Of a stretch of DNA of 17,113 nucleotides, positions 7,041 to 14,422 are shown piece after piece. This stretch comes from Betaproteobacteria bacterium (GTDB lineage Bacteria > Pseudomonadota > Gammaproteobacteria > Burkholderiales > Burkholderiaceae_C): assembly GCA_009918225.1 (NCBI GenBank), contig RGEP01000017.1:1-17113 (forward strand), in the 5' to 3' direction. The first letter of the stretch is position 1. The number at the start of each line of letters is the position of its first letter. The notes under the pieces are model-generated. The model was given only the letters and a program-made list of their open reading frames with translations, was not told the origin of the DNA and ran no database searches. The position numbers and the translations under genes were made by a program.

Positions 7041-7628
7041 TTAAGCAGTGTTGATTTCGATTGACGTCCAGTGATGCGTACACGGACACTTTGCTGGCGG
7101 GCAGTGGTTGGGTGCCCAGTGCAAGCCGAAGTGGACCGTTAGGCCGGAAGGACCATCATGACGATTTCCGAAGTCTCCACCCCCGTTGCCTTGAAGCGCC
7201 GCACCCTTGAGGACAAAACCGTGCGCTTGTTGGCTGAACACGCCGGCAAGATCTACTTGGGACTGTTGGTATTGGCTGTGCTGGTTGGGCGGCGACGTCA
7301 CCACCGCACGGTCGCGCACCCGGTGCGTGGCCTGCACGTCGACCACCCAGACCAGTCCATCGCCGACGGTGCCGGTGCTGCAGGCATCGAACACCGCTTC
7401 GCGTATGGGGTGGACCATGCTCTCTTCGCACAAGACGCACACCAAGACCTTGGGCGAAAACTCGGTGAGCTCTTCCCGCACCGTTCGCTTGACCAGGGCC
7501 GCCGGTGCGGTAAACCCATCAGCGCTCCAAACCGTCACCCCCGGAAAGTTGGGAATGGCGCGCAAAGCATCGCGCAAGCGGGGCAAGCGGCTGGGCCGCA
7601 CGATGGCGCGAACTTCTTTCATGCTCAT
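7041..7628 (-). CDS. PII-family (GlnB-like) regulator of a heavy-metal efflux operon, with aberrant C-terminal tail
   Basis: Residues 1 to about 109 read as a PII protein: KEVRAIVRPSRLPRLRDALRAI at the start, PGVTVWSADGF leading to the T-loop region, and TVGDGLVWVVDV near the end. The T-loop region (APAALVKRTVREELTEF) lacks the uridylylated Tyr context of GlnB/GlnK. That fits the described PII subgroup found next to heavy-metal RND pumps and not the nitrogen sensors. The ATG at 7628 has GGAG 6 nt upstream and lies 17 bp after the czcA-like stop, so the gene is last in that operon. Beyond about residue 109 (below 7302) the frame continues for some 85 residues that are antisense to the start of another gene and look unnatural. 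The normal PII end is probably lost. Stability and function are uncertain. Confidence 0.82.
   Translation of the reverse strand: MSMKEVRAIVRPSRLPRLRDALRAIPNFPGVTVWSADGFTAPAALVKRTVREELTEFSPKVLVCVLCEESMVHPIREAVFDACSTGTVGDGLVWVVDVQATHRVRDRAVVTSPPNQHSQYQQSQVDLAGVFSQQAHGFVLKGAALQGNGGGDFGNRHDGPSGLTVHFGLHWAPNHCPPAKCPCTHHWTSIEINTA
7158..7290 (+). pseudogene. 5' end of a broken membrane-protein gene (unidentified)
   Basis: An ATG with AAGGA 6 nt upstream opens a frame whose first 44 residues look genuinely coding. A charged N-terminus (ALKRRTLEDKTVRLLAEHAGKIY) leads into a hydrophobic segment (LGLLVLAVLVG), as at the start of a bacterial inner-membrane permease. Just after residue 44 the frame runs into DNA that is clearly the antisense of the PII gene, so the rest of the protein is gone. 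The start resembles some ABC-transporter permeases, but 44 residues are too few to name it. The frame stays open by chance to 7760; the C-terminal part of that reading is not meaningful. Fragment status is inferred from the collision with the PII gene. Confidence 0.5.
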
Positions 7629-7645
7629 GATGTTCTCCAGGGACT

Positions 7646-10600
7646 TCAAGCTTCAACCGCGCGGTCGTCGAACCAGCGGTACAGGGTGGGCAACACGACC
7701 AGGGTCAACAAGGTCGAGGACAACAGGCCGCCGATGACCACGATGGCCAGCGGACGCTGAACCTCGGAACCCGGACCGGTGGCGAACAGGAAGGGCACCA
7801 GACCCAGCAGCGCGACGGTGGCGGTCATCATCACGGGCCGAAACCGCTGTACACAGCCCTCGCGTACCGCCTTGGCCAGCTCGACACCATCTTCACGCAA
7901 GCGCTTGATGCAGGTGACCAGTACCACCCCGTTGAGCACGGCGATGCCCCACAAGGCGATGAACCCCACCGACGCCGGCACGCTCAGGTACTCACCCGTG
8001 ATGAACAGCCCGATGACGCCGCCGATCGAGGCGAAGGGCAGCACCATGATGATCAAAGCAGCCAACTTCACCGAGTTGAACAGCAGGAACAGCAAGAAAA
8101 AGATAGCCGCGATCGTCAGGGGCACGATGATGGCCAAGGTGCCCATGGCGCGCTCCATGTTCTCGAACTGCCCGCCGTAAACGAAGCGATATCCTTCGGG
8201 CAAGCGAACCTCGGTATCGAGCTTTTGCTGCACCTCGGCCACAAAGCCCGCCAGGTCTCGGCCCTCCACATTGGCGCCCACCACCACCCGGCGCTTGCCG
8301 CTTTCCCGGCTGATTTGTGCTGGCCCGTCGACCAACTCGATGCGTGCCAAGCTGCTCAAGGGCAGTTGTGCACCATCAGGCGCATGGACCACCAGCTTGC
8401 CGATGGCCTCCACCGAGCTGCGCCGCTCTGCGGGGAAGCGCACCGTCACGCTGTAGCGGCGCTCGCCTTCGTACACGGTGGTGACGTCCTTACCGCCTAC
8501 GGCCGTCTCGATCAAGGCCTGCACATCGGCCACATTGACCCCGTGCCGTGCGATGGCCTTGCGGTCAATCTCAATGGTGAGCGCCTGCTGGCCGGACAAA
8601 CGCTCGATGCGGATGTCTTTGCTGCCCGGCACGCTGCGCAGAATACGCGCCACTTGCTCCGACAAGTCCCTCAAGGTCTTCAGATCATCCCCAAACACCT
8701 TGATGGCCAACTGAGAGCGTACGCCGGTGACCATTTCATCCACCCGTTCGGAAATAGGCTGAGACAGGACGATCTGCACGCCCGGAATGGTGGAAAGACG
8801 TTGGCGTATGTCCTCATCGATCTCGTCTTGCGTGCGGCCCGACTTGGGATCCAGCAGGACGATGGGGTCACTCTCGTTGGGGCCGGCCGGGTCTGCTGGC
8901 GACTCTCCTCGACCGAGCTTGGACACCACCATCTTCACACCGGGCACCTCGGAGATGGACTTCATGGCTGCCATTTCCATCTTCACCGACTCATCCAAGG
9001 AGATGCTGGGCACGCGGTTGATCTGCGGCGTCAGTGCACCTTCCTTCATGATGGGCATGAAGCTCTTGCCCAAGAAGGGGAACAGGGCCACTGATCCCAC
9101 CAGCAAGGCCAGGGCCACGATGATGGTCTTCTTGCCATTGCCCATGGCGCGGTCCAACAAGCTCAGATAGTGGCGCTTGAGAAACGCAATCAGCCGTGTA
9201 TCGTGGTCTGCACCGCCCTTAAGGAAGTATGAACACAGCACCGGGGACAGGAACAGCGAAACGATGAGCGAGACGGCCAGCGCAATCGCGATCGTCATGG
9301 CCAGAGGCGCAAACATCTTGCCCTCGATCCCCTGCAGCGTCATCAGCGGCAGGAACACCAAGATGATGATGGCGATGCCAAAGATGGTGGGGGTGGCCAC
9401 CTCTTTTGTGGCCTCCAGAACCGTCCGAACCCGCTCTCCCACTGAGTGCCCTGCATGACCCAAGCGGTGGTAAACGTTCTCCACCACCACCACCGTTGCA
9501 TCCACCATCAAACCAATGGCAATGGCCAATCCTCCTAGGGACATGAGGTTGGCCGACAAGCCCTGCTGGTTCATGACGATGAAGGTGGTGAGGGGCGCAA
9601 TGATGAGCGTGGCCACCACGATCAGGCTGGAGCGCACATCGCCCAGGAAGATGAACAGGATGACAATGACCAGGAAGATGCCCTCGATCAACACCTTGCC
9701 CACCGTCCACAGCGCAGCATCCACCAGATCGGTGCGGTCGTAGTACGGCACGATCTTCAAGCCGTCGGGCAGCATGCCCTTGGCATTGATCTCCTCGACC
9801 CGCTCCTTGACCCGACCGACGACTTCCTTGGCGTTCCCGCCGCGCATCATGAGCACGATGCCCGAAACTGCTTCGGTGTAGCCGCCCTTGATGATGGCGC
9901 CTTGGCGAACCTCGTGGCCAATCTGCACCGTGGCCACATCCTTGATGTAGACCGGCAGGCCACCCTGCTCCTTGACGACGATGTTGCCGATATCTTCTAG
10001 GGTTCGAATCAAACCCACCCCACGGATGAGGTACTGCTCCTGAACCTGGGGCAGGATGCCGCCACTGGCGTTGGAGTTGTTGTCGGCGATGGCTTGAACC
10101 ACCTGCTGAACCGACAAGCCATAGTGGCGCAGGCGACCCGGGTCTACCAAGGCTTGATACTGCTTGACATAGCCGCCTTGTGAATTGATCTCGGCCACGC
10201 CCGGAATCGAGCGCAACAGGGGCCGCACCACCCAATCCTGCACGGTGCGGCGTTCCATCAGCTCTTCCTGCGTCAGAGGTCGCTGGCCGTCATCAGGCCG
10301 CTCCAGGGTGTACTGATACACCTCCCCCAGGCCTGTGGATACCGGGCCCAGAATGGGCACGATCCCCTGCGGCATGCGTGGCGTCACTTCCAACAGGCGC
10401 TCCATCACCAGCTGCCGCGCAAAGTACACGTCGGTCGCGTCGGTGAACACCAGGGTGATGATGGACAAGCCGCTCTTGTTGAGAGACCTCATCTCTGTCA
10501 GGCCCGGCAGGCCTGTCATGGCGATCTCCAAGGGAACCGTCACGAAGCGCTCGATTTCCTCAGGTGACCGGCCAGGGGCCTCGGTCGCCACCTGGACTTG

Positions 10601-10735
10601 AACATTGGTCACATCGGGAAAGGCGTCGATCGACAGCTTGGTTGCTTCACGCAGACCAAAGCCACACATCACCAGGGCGATGACGACCACCACCAGGCGC
10701 TGGGCCAGCGCCGCTCGAATCATGTTGGCGATCAT
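7646..10735 (-). CDS. Heavy-metal efflux RND pump, CusA/CzcA family inner-membrane subunit
   Basis: This is the proton-driven inner-membrane pump of a tripartite metal exporter. At 1029 residues it has full family length. It shows the typical N-terminal helix, IDAFPDVTNVQVQV at 36-49, two periplasmic porter regions, and two sets of membrane helices. The fourth-helix signature reads AIGLMVDATVVVVEN (406-420), the AIGxxxDA type and not the DFGxxxDGA of CzcA proper. By eye, the three methionines that bind Cu/Ag in E. coli CusA are replaced (PQ near 570, SD at 622-623, E667 in RVDEM). A divalent cation is therefore more likely than copper or silver, but the metal is not determined. It begins 8 bp after the adaptor gene, and the PII gene follows 17 bp downstream. 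Confidence 0.95.
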   Translation of the reverse strand: MIANMIRAALAQRLVVVVIALVMCGFGLREATKLSIDAFPDVTNVQVQVATEAPGRSPEEIERFVTVPLEIAMTGLPGLTEMRSLNKSGLSIITLVFTDATDVYFARQLVMERLLEVTPRMPQGIVPILGPVSTGLGEVYQYTLERPDDGQRPLTQEELMERRTVQDWVVRPLLRSIPGVAEINSQGGYVKQYQALVDPGRLRHYGLSVQQVVQAIADNNSNASGGILPQVQEQYLIRGVGLIRTLEDIGNIVVKEQGGLPVYIKDVATVQIGHEVRQGAIIKGGYTEAVSGIVLMMRGGNAKEVVGRVKERVEEINAKGMLPDGLKIVPYYDRTDLVDAALWTVGKVLIEGIFLVIVILFIFLGDVRSSLIVVATLIIAPLTTFIVMNQQGLSANLMSLGGLAIAIGLMVDATVVVVENVYHRLGHAGHSVGERVRTVLEATKEVATPTIFGIAIIILVFLPLMTLQGIEGKMFAPLAMTIAIALAVSLIVSLFLSPVLCSYFLKGGADHDTRLIAFLKRHYLSLLDRAMGNGKKTIIVALALLVGSVALFPFLGKSFMPIMKEGALTPQINRVPSISLDESVKMEMAAMKSISEVPGVKMVVSKLGRGESPADPAGPNESDPIVLLDPKSGRTQDEIDEDIRQRLSTIPGVQIVLSQPISERVDEMVTGVRSQLAIKVFGDDLKTLRDLSEQVARILRSVPGSKDIRIERLSGQQALTIEIDRKAIARHGVNVADVQALIETAVGGKDVTTVYEGERRYSVTVRFPAERRSSVEAIGKLVVHAPDGAQLPLSSLARIELVDGPAQISRESGKRRVVVGANVEGRDLAGFVAEVQQKLDTEVRLPEGYRFVYGGQFENMERAMGTLAIIVPLTIAAIFFLLFLLFNSVKLAALIIMVLPFASIGGVIGLFITGEYLSVPASVGFIALWGIAVLNGVVLVTCIKRLREDGVELAKAVREGCVQRFRPVMMTATVALLGLVPFLFATGPGSEVQRPLAIVVIGGLLSSTLLTLVVLPTLYRWFDDRAVEA

Positions 10736-10743
10736 GGTCGGGC

Positions 10744-12051
10744 TTACTCCAACTCAGCGCGCTTGCGCTCGTTGTTCAGATGGAAGGCCCCTTGTGCCAC
10801 CACGCGCTGGCCTTCACGCAAGCCTTCGTGCACGGGACGCAGGCCTTCCACGGCGGCACCCAGCCGAACCGGGATCAATCGGTACTGCCCCTGTCCCTCC
10901 TCGACAAACACGTGGTCCTTGTCTTGCTCACGAACCACCGCCGTGGCGGGGATGGCCAGCACCCTCTCGGCGGCCGCTGAGATGCGCATGGTGGCCAACA
11001 TCTGCGGCTTGAGCGCGCGGCCCATGTTTTCAACCTCGGTTCGGATGGCCACCGTTCGGGTGTCGGGGTTGACGGTGTCACCCACAAAAATGATGCGGCC
11101 GGTCCAGCGCTGCTGCCCCAGTGCCGGCACCTGGACCTCTACGGCCTGCCCCACTTGTACGGCGCGCGCCGTTTGCTCCGGCAAGCCCCCCACCACCCAC
11201 ACCCGGCTGAGGTCGGCCACGGTGAACAAAGGGTCGCCTGGCTGGGCGACCTGTCCAGGGCTGACCTTGCGCTCGATCACGGTACCGGCCAAGGTGGAGC
11301 TCACCGCCGCATAGGGCACCAGTTGACCCTGCTGGCGCAGCCGGCTCACCGCGTCAGCCGGCACACCCATCATTTGCAGCTGGTCTTGAGCGGCCTTGAG
11401 CTCGGCGCTGGCGATGGCCAGTTCTGACTGCCGACGCTGCAACTCCGCTGAACCAATCACATCGGCACGCAGCAACTGCTGGGCCCGGTCTTCGGCTCGC
11501 TCGGCCAACTCCCGATTGGCATTTGCCCTCAGATAGGCCAACTGCGCTTGGGCCAACTCTGGGCTGGAAACCTGAGCCATGGCTTGTCCGCGGGACACCC
11601 GGTCACCCACATCCACCAAGACCTCGGTCACGCGCCCCGTCACCGCAGCCCCAATGCGCGCCACCTTCTGCTCGTTCGCTTCGATACGCCCGGCCACCTC
11701 TTGGATGGTGGCCAGGTCATGGTGACTCACGGGCACCGACTGGAATCGGTCCCGCATCTCCTGCTTCACACTCACGCGCATGGCATCTTCGCCCGTGGCA
11801 GCGCCTGGCGCAGTGGCCGATGTACCGGAGCCGGCTTTGCCAGTCGTGGGCTTGGCGGCGTCTCCGCAAGCGGCCAAGGCCATGACGCACACGGCGGCCA
11901 AGATCAGTGGCTTGAAAGGAATGGAAGACAGGTTCATGTCGAAAAAGGTGTTGGGCACAGCGATGCTCTGTGCGAAGTTCGGAGCCAGGATGGGCTGATC
12001 TGATTCAGGTTCTGCAGGTGTCTTGATGGCCTTAGGGAGGAGAGCTGGCAT
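10744..12051 (-). CDS. Heavy-metal efflux periplasmic adaptor (membrane fusion protein), probable lipoprotein
   Basis: This adaptor links the RND pump to the outer-membrane channel. It shows a lipoyl-like half motif (GRVTEVLVDVGDRVSRGQ), a long hairpin of helices rich in Ala, Glu and Gln, a second lipoyl half (GTVIERKVSPGQVAQPGDPLF), then beta-barrel and membrane-proximal domains. The ATG at 12051 has a strong GGAGG site and overlaps the end of the upstream gene by 20 bp, but it adds 38 residues before a clear lipoprotein signal. That signal begins at the ATG at 11937 (MNLSSIPF…) and ends in the lipobox LAAC. The ribosome site favours 12051 and the signal peptide favours 11937; the true start is open. 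I see no His-rich metal-binding N-terminal domain. Confidence 0.93.
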   Translation of the reverse strand: MPALLPKAIKTPAEPESDQPILAPNFAQSIAVPNTFFDMNLSSIPFKPLILAAVCVMALAACGDAAKPTTGKAGSGTSATAPGAATGEDAMRVSVKQEMRDRFQSVPVSHHDLATIQEVAGRIEANEQKVARIGAAVTGRVTEVLVDVGDRVSRGQAMAQVSSPELAQAQLAYLRANANRELAERAEDRAQQLLRADVIGSAELQRRQSELAIASAELKAAQDQLQMMGVPADAVSRLRQQGQLVPYAAVSSTLAGTVIERKVSPGQVAQPGDPLFTVADLSRVWVVGGLPEQTARAVQVGQAVEVQVPALGQQRWTGRIIFVGDTVNPDTRTVAIRTEVENMGRALKPQMLATMRISAAAERVLAIPATAVVREQDKDHVFVEEGQGQYRLIPVRLGAAVEGLRPVHEGLREGQRVVAQGAFHLNNERKRAELE

Positions 12052-13362
12052 GGCGCCCCTCCAGCCTTTCGATTTCGATCAAGGCGGCTTGCGCCTCGTA
12101 GCGCGCCTGTATCAGGTCGGCCCTCAGAGAGCGCAGCACGCGCTGTGCATCCAACACATCCAAAATGCCGCGCTCGCCAAACCGCCAGGCCGCCTCAGCG
12201 ACCCGAACGGCCGCCTCAGCCTCTGCCACCGCACCTTGGCTCAGGGCCCGCACACGGGCTTGGGCCATTTCCAGCGAGGTACGGGCCATCTGCAGCTCTT
12301 GGAGCAGTTCAGCACGACGCCCATCCAAGGCGGCTTGGGCACGCGCGACTTCCAGTTGTGCCTGGGCGATCGGGCCTTGCTTGCGGTCCCACAGCGGCCC
12401 TCGGGCTCACGGCTTCGGCTGGCTACCACGTCCACTGAAGGCCACACGGACGAACGCGCCTGCGAAAGCGACGCGCCAGACTGGCGCATGACCTGCTGCA
12501 AGAGGGCGAGTTCAGGATTGCCCTCAAGCCCCCGGTCTTCATTGCGGGCGGCCATCAGCTCGGCAATCTCCAGAACCGCCCCTGGCGCCAACACCCACTG
12601 CGAGGGCAATTGGCCACCCGCCATGCGGTTCAGGGCCAAGCGAACCTGGTCCACCTGCAGGCGCGACTGCTGAAGGCGCTGGCGAGCCACCACCAATTCC
12701 GCATCCGATTTGATGAGGTCGTAGCGGGCTGCCTCACCCAGCTCCACACGGCGGCGCACACGGTCGCGCACCTGTTCCAGCAAGGCCAGCGCCTCGGCAT
12801 AGGCCTGCACCTCGTTCTGGCGCAGACCCAGCTCAATCACCAGGGTTCGGGCACGCGCAGCGACGTCGTTTCTCACCAGGCCGCGCTGCTGCCGAGCCAC
12901 ATCCACGCCGGCTTCAGCCGCTGCTCGTCGCGCTTGTCGCAGCCAGGGATTCTCCAAAGGTTGCGCCACCACCATGGCCGCGCTGTCTCCCGGCAAACCA
13001 CCGCCAGTCAACGCGCGGGTCCGTCCGGTCTGCCAGTCGATCCTGGGGTTTGGCAAGGCGCGGGCCGTGATCACCGCAGCCTGGGCGGACTCCACAGCCA
13101 GGGCTGCCAAGCGCAGATCGGACTGCTGGGACAACACCTTGTCCACGATGGCGTCGAGCGTCAACTGCACCGGTTGCACGGGAATGCCCGTGGAGGGGAT
13201 CGTCCCGGCAGCCCCCGACAGGCTCGTTGATGTCGCGAGTGTGGCCACAGGTCCAGCAGCGGGAGATCCGCCCAGCGGGGCCGCTTGGCCCAGAGCAGCC
13301 GAGCAGGCTGTGCCGAAGAGCAGGGCAACGCAAGCGCTGCCCCAAGGTTTAAACAAGGTCAT
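12032..13362 (-). pseudogene. Outer-membrane efflux factor (TolC/CzcC family), frameshifted near 12395
   Basis: The first 323 codons from the ATG at 13362 encode a normal outer-membrane factor. It has a signal-peptide-like start (cleavage near ALGQ), a long helical hairpin domain, and WPSVDVVASRSREPE at 307-321. After R323 the frame becomes nonsense and closes at 12241. Family sequence resumes one frame over at codon 12391 (WDRKQGPIAQAQLE) and continues to the TAA at 12032 (…ERLEGRHASSPP). Joining the frames gives about 443 residues. Relatives usually have some 15 residues of the PLPLW type between the REPE and WDRKQG blocks, so a deletion of 3n+1 bases is more likely than a single-base slip. 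The gene opens the efflux operon downstream of the NhaR-like regulator. If the lesion is real the exporter lacks its own outer channel; a sequencing or assembly error is the alternative. Confidence 0.85.
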
Positions 13363-13384
13363 GTGCAGGTGTTTGTCAAAGACC

Positions 13385-13410
13385 GGCGGAGGCCAACGCG
13401 CGCCTCCGCC
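13385..13410 (-). promoter_or_regulatory. Hairpin in the leader of the czcC-like gene / 3' side of the NhaR-like gene
   Basis: GGCGGAGGC (13385-13393) and GCCTCCGCC (13402-13410) form a perfect 9-bp GC-rich stem with an 8-nt loop. In the minus-strand transcript it lies after the LysR stop and ends 22 nt before the czcC ATG. A run of U does not follow on that strand (GGUCUUUGAC), so it is a poor terminator. It may act as a leader structure or a partial attenuator. The palindrome is certain; its role is inferred. Confidence 0.55.
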
Positions 13411-13480
13411 AAAACCTGCGCACTCTAGGGCTGTTGAAATACCCTAAAAACCAATTGTTTTAGTACTTAAATTCCTGTTT

Positions 13481-14359
13481 TTACGAACTTGAAATGATCG
13501 CCCTGACCAAGGGATGGTGCTGAGAGCGCCGGGTCACGATCGCGTGCACGTCCTCGCAGATCTCTGTTTGGGCCAACACCCGCAGGCCGCGCACCATCTC
13601 CAAGTCCTCCATCCCCAAAGTGCTGATGGGGAAGACCCCCATGCCGCGCGCGGCGAACACAGACAGCAGGGCACTGTCCTCAAACTCGGCGACCACACGG
13701 GGCACCAGGTCCTGGGCCTCGAACCAGGCATCCAAGGCCAGCCTCAGGGGTGAGTGCCCTGTGGGCAGCAGCACCGGCAAATCATTCAAGCAGTGGGGAA
13801 AGTCTGCGCTGCGCGCCTTGGTGACCAGGCTCGCTGGGCCGCACCAGGCCACGGGTGAAGACACCAGCAATCGGCTGCTGACCTTGAGGTTGGGGTTGTG
13901 TGGCGCAGGCTCACCGGCCAAGACGATGTCCAACTGGTGCAAAGCCAACTCGGCCATGAGCTCATCAAACTCGCCCTCATGGCACACCAACTTGAGGCCC
14001 GGCGTGTTCAAAATGGGCTCCAGCAGCGCATGCGCGGCCAACTTCGACAGCCCATCGGACATGCCCACCGTCAAGCGCACGGTTTCGCTGGACGCAGCCT
14101 GCCGGACTTCTCGCGTAATGGCCTGGCCAATCTGGAAGATTTCTTCTGCGCGCTCGAAGGCCACACGGCCGGCATCGGTGAGGGCCACCCCGCGACCCTG
14201 GGGTTTGAGCAACTGATGCCCCAGTGAACGCTCAAGCTCTCGGACCTGCGCGCTGACGGTTTGCACCGCCATGCCCAGGCGCTCGGCCGCTCGGGCTATT
14301 CCGCCCTCCTTGGCGACCACCCAAAAATAGTGAAGATGGCGGTAGTTGAGCTGGGACAT
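13481..14359 (-). CDS. nhaR: LysR-family regulator, NhaR-like
   Basis: This DNA-binding regulator has the NhaR-type N-terminus, in which LNYRHLHYFWVVAKEGGIARAA (residues 4-25) is the diagnostic block. A winged helix-turn-helix follows to about residue 62, then a LysR effector-binding domain (about 90-290) with VRLTVGMSDGLSKLAAH at its start. At 292 residues it has full length. In E. coli NhaR responds to sodium. Here the gene lies immediately upstream of, and co-directional with, the heavy-metal efflux genes, so it may activate them; the signal is unknown. A 15-bp palindrome at 14405-14419 is a candidate autoregulatory site. The ribosome site is weak, but the ATG sits at the family's usual distance from the helix-turn-helix. 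The symbol reflects subfamily similarity only. Confidence 0.9.
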   Translation of the reverse strand: MSQLNYRHLHYFWVVAKEGGIARAAERLGMAVQTVSAQVRELERSLGHQLLKPQGRGVALTDAGRVAFERAEEIFQIGQAITREVRQAASSETVRLTVGMSDGLSKLAAHALLEPILNTPGLKLVCHEGEFDELMAELALHQLDIVLAGEPAPHNPNLKVSSRLLVSSPVAWCGPASLVTKARSADFPHCLNDLPVLLPTGHSPLRLALDAWFEAQDLVPRVVAEFEDSALLSVFAARGMGVFPISTLGMEDLEMVRGLRVLAQTEICEDVHAIVTRRSQHHPLVRAIISSS

Positions 14360-14404
14360 GAGGCTTCAAAAGTTCGTTAATTCCGCCTCATTTTGACGCA
14401 ATGC

Positions 14405-14419
14405 TTCGTATCCTTCGAA
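14405..14419. promoter_or_regulatory. LysR-type box upstream of the NhaR-like gene
   Basis: The half sites TTCG (14405-14408) and CGAA (14416-14419) flank 7 nt and include the T-N11-A spacing typical of LysR-family binding sites. It lies 46-60 bp upstream of the NhaR-like ATG, overlapping the end of the upstream intergenic space. This is the usual place for an autoregulatory site. Short palindromes like this arise by chance, so confidence is moderate. Confidence 0.4.
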
Positions 14420-14422
14420 CCA

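Noticed and set aside
7158..7760. A 200-residue plus-strand protein
   Set aside because: Only the first 44 residues look coding; the rest is antisense to the PII gene and the end of the pump gene. Kept only as a gene fragment.
8225..9094. A 289-residue plus-strand open frame
   Set aside because: It is antisense to the pump gene, with no recognisable domain or ribosome site.
9219..10235. A 338-residue minus-strand open frame inside the RND pump gene
   Set aside because: It is low in complexity and rich in Gly, His and Arg, and is an alternative frame of the well-supported pump gene.
12610..13230. A 206-residue plus-strand open frame
   Set aside because: It is antisense to the outer-membrane factor gene; the sense frame has TolC-family character and this one does not.
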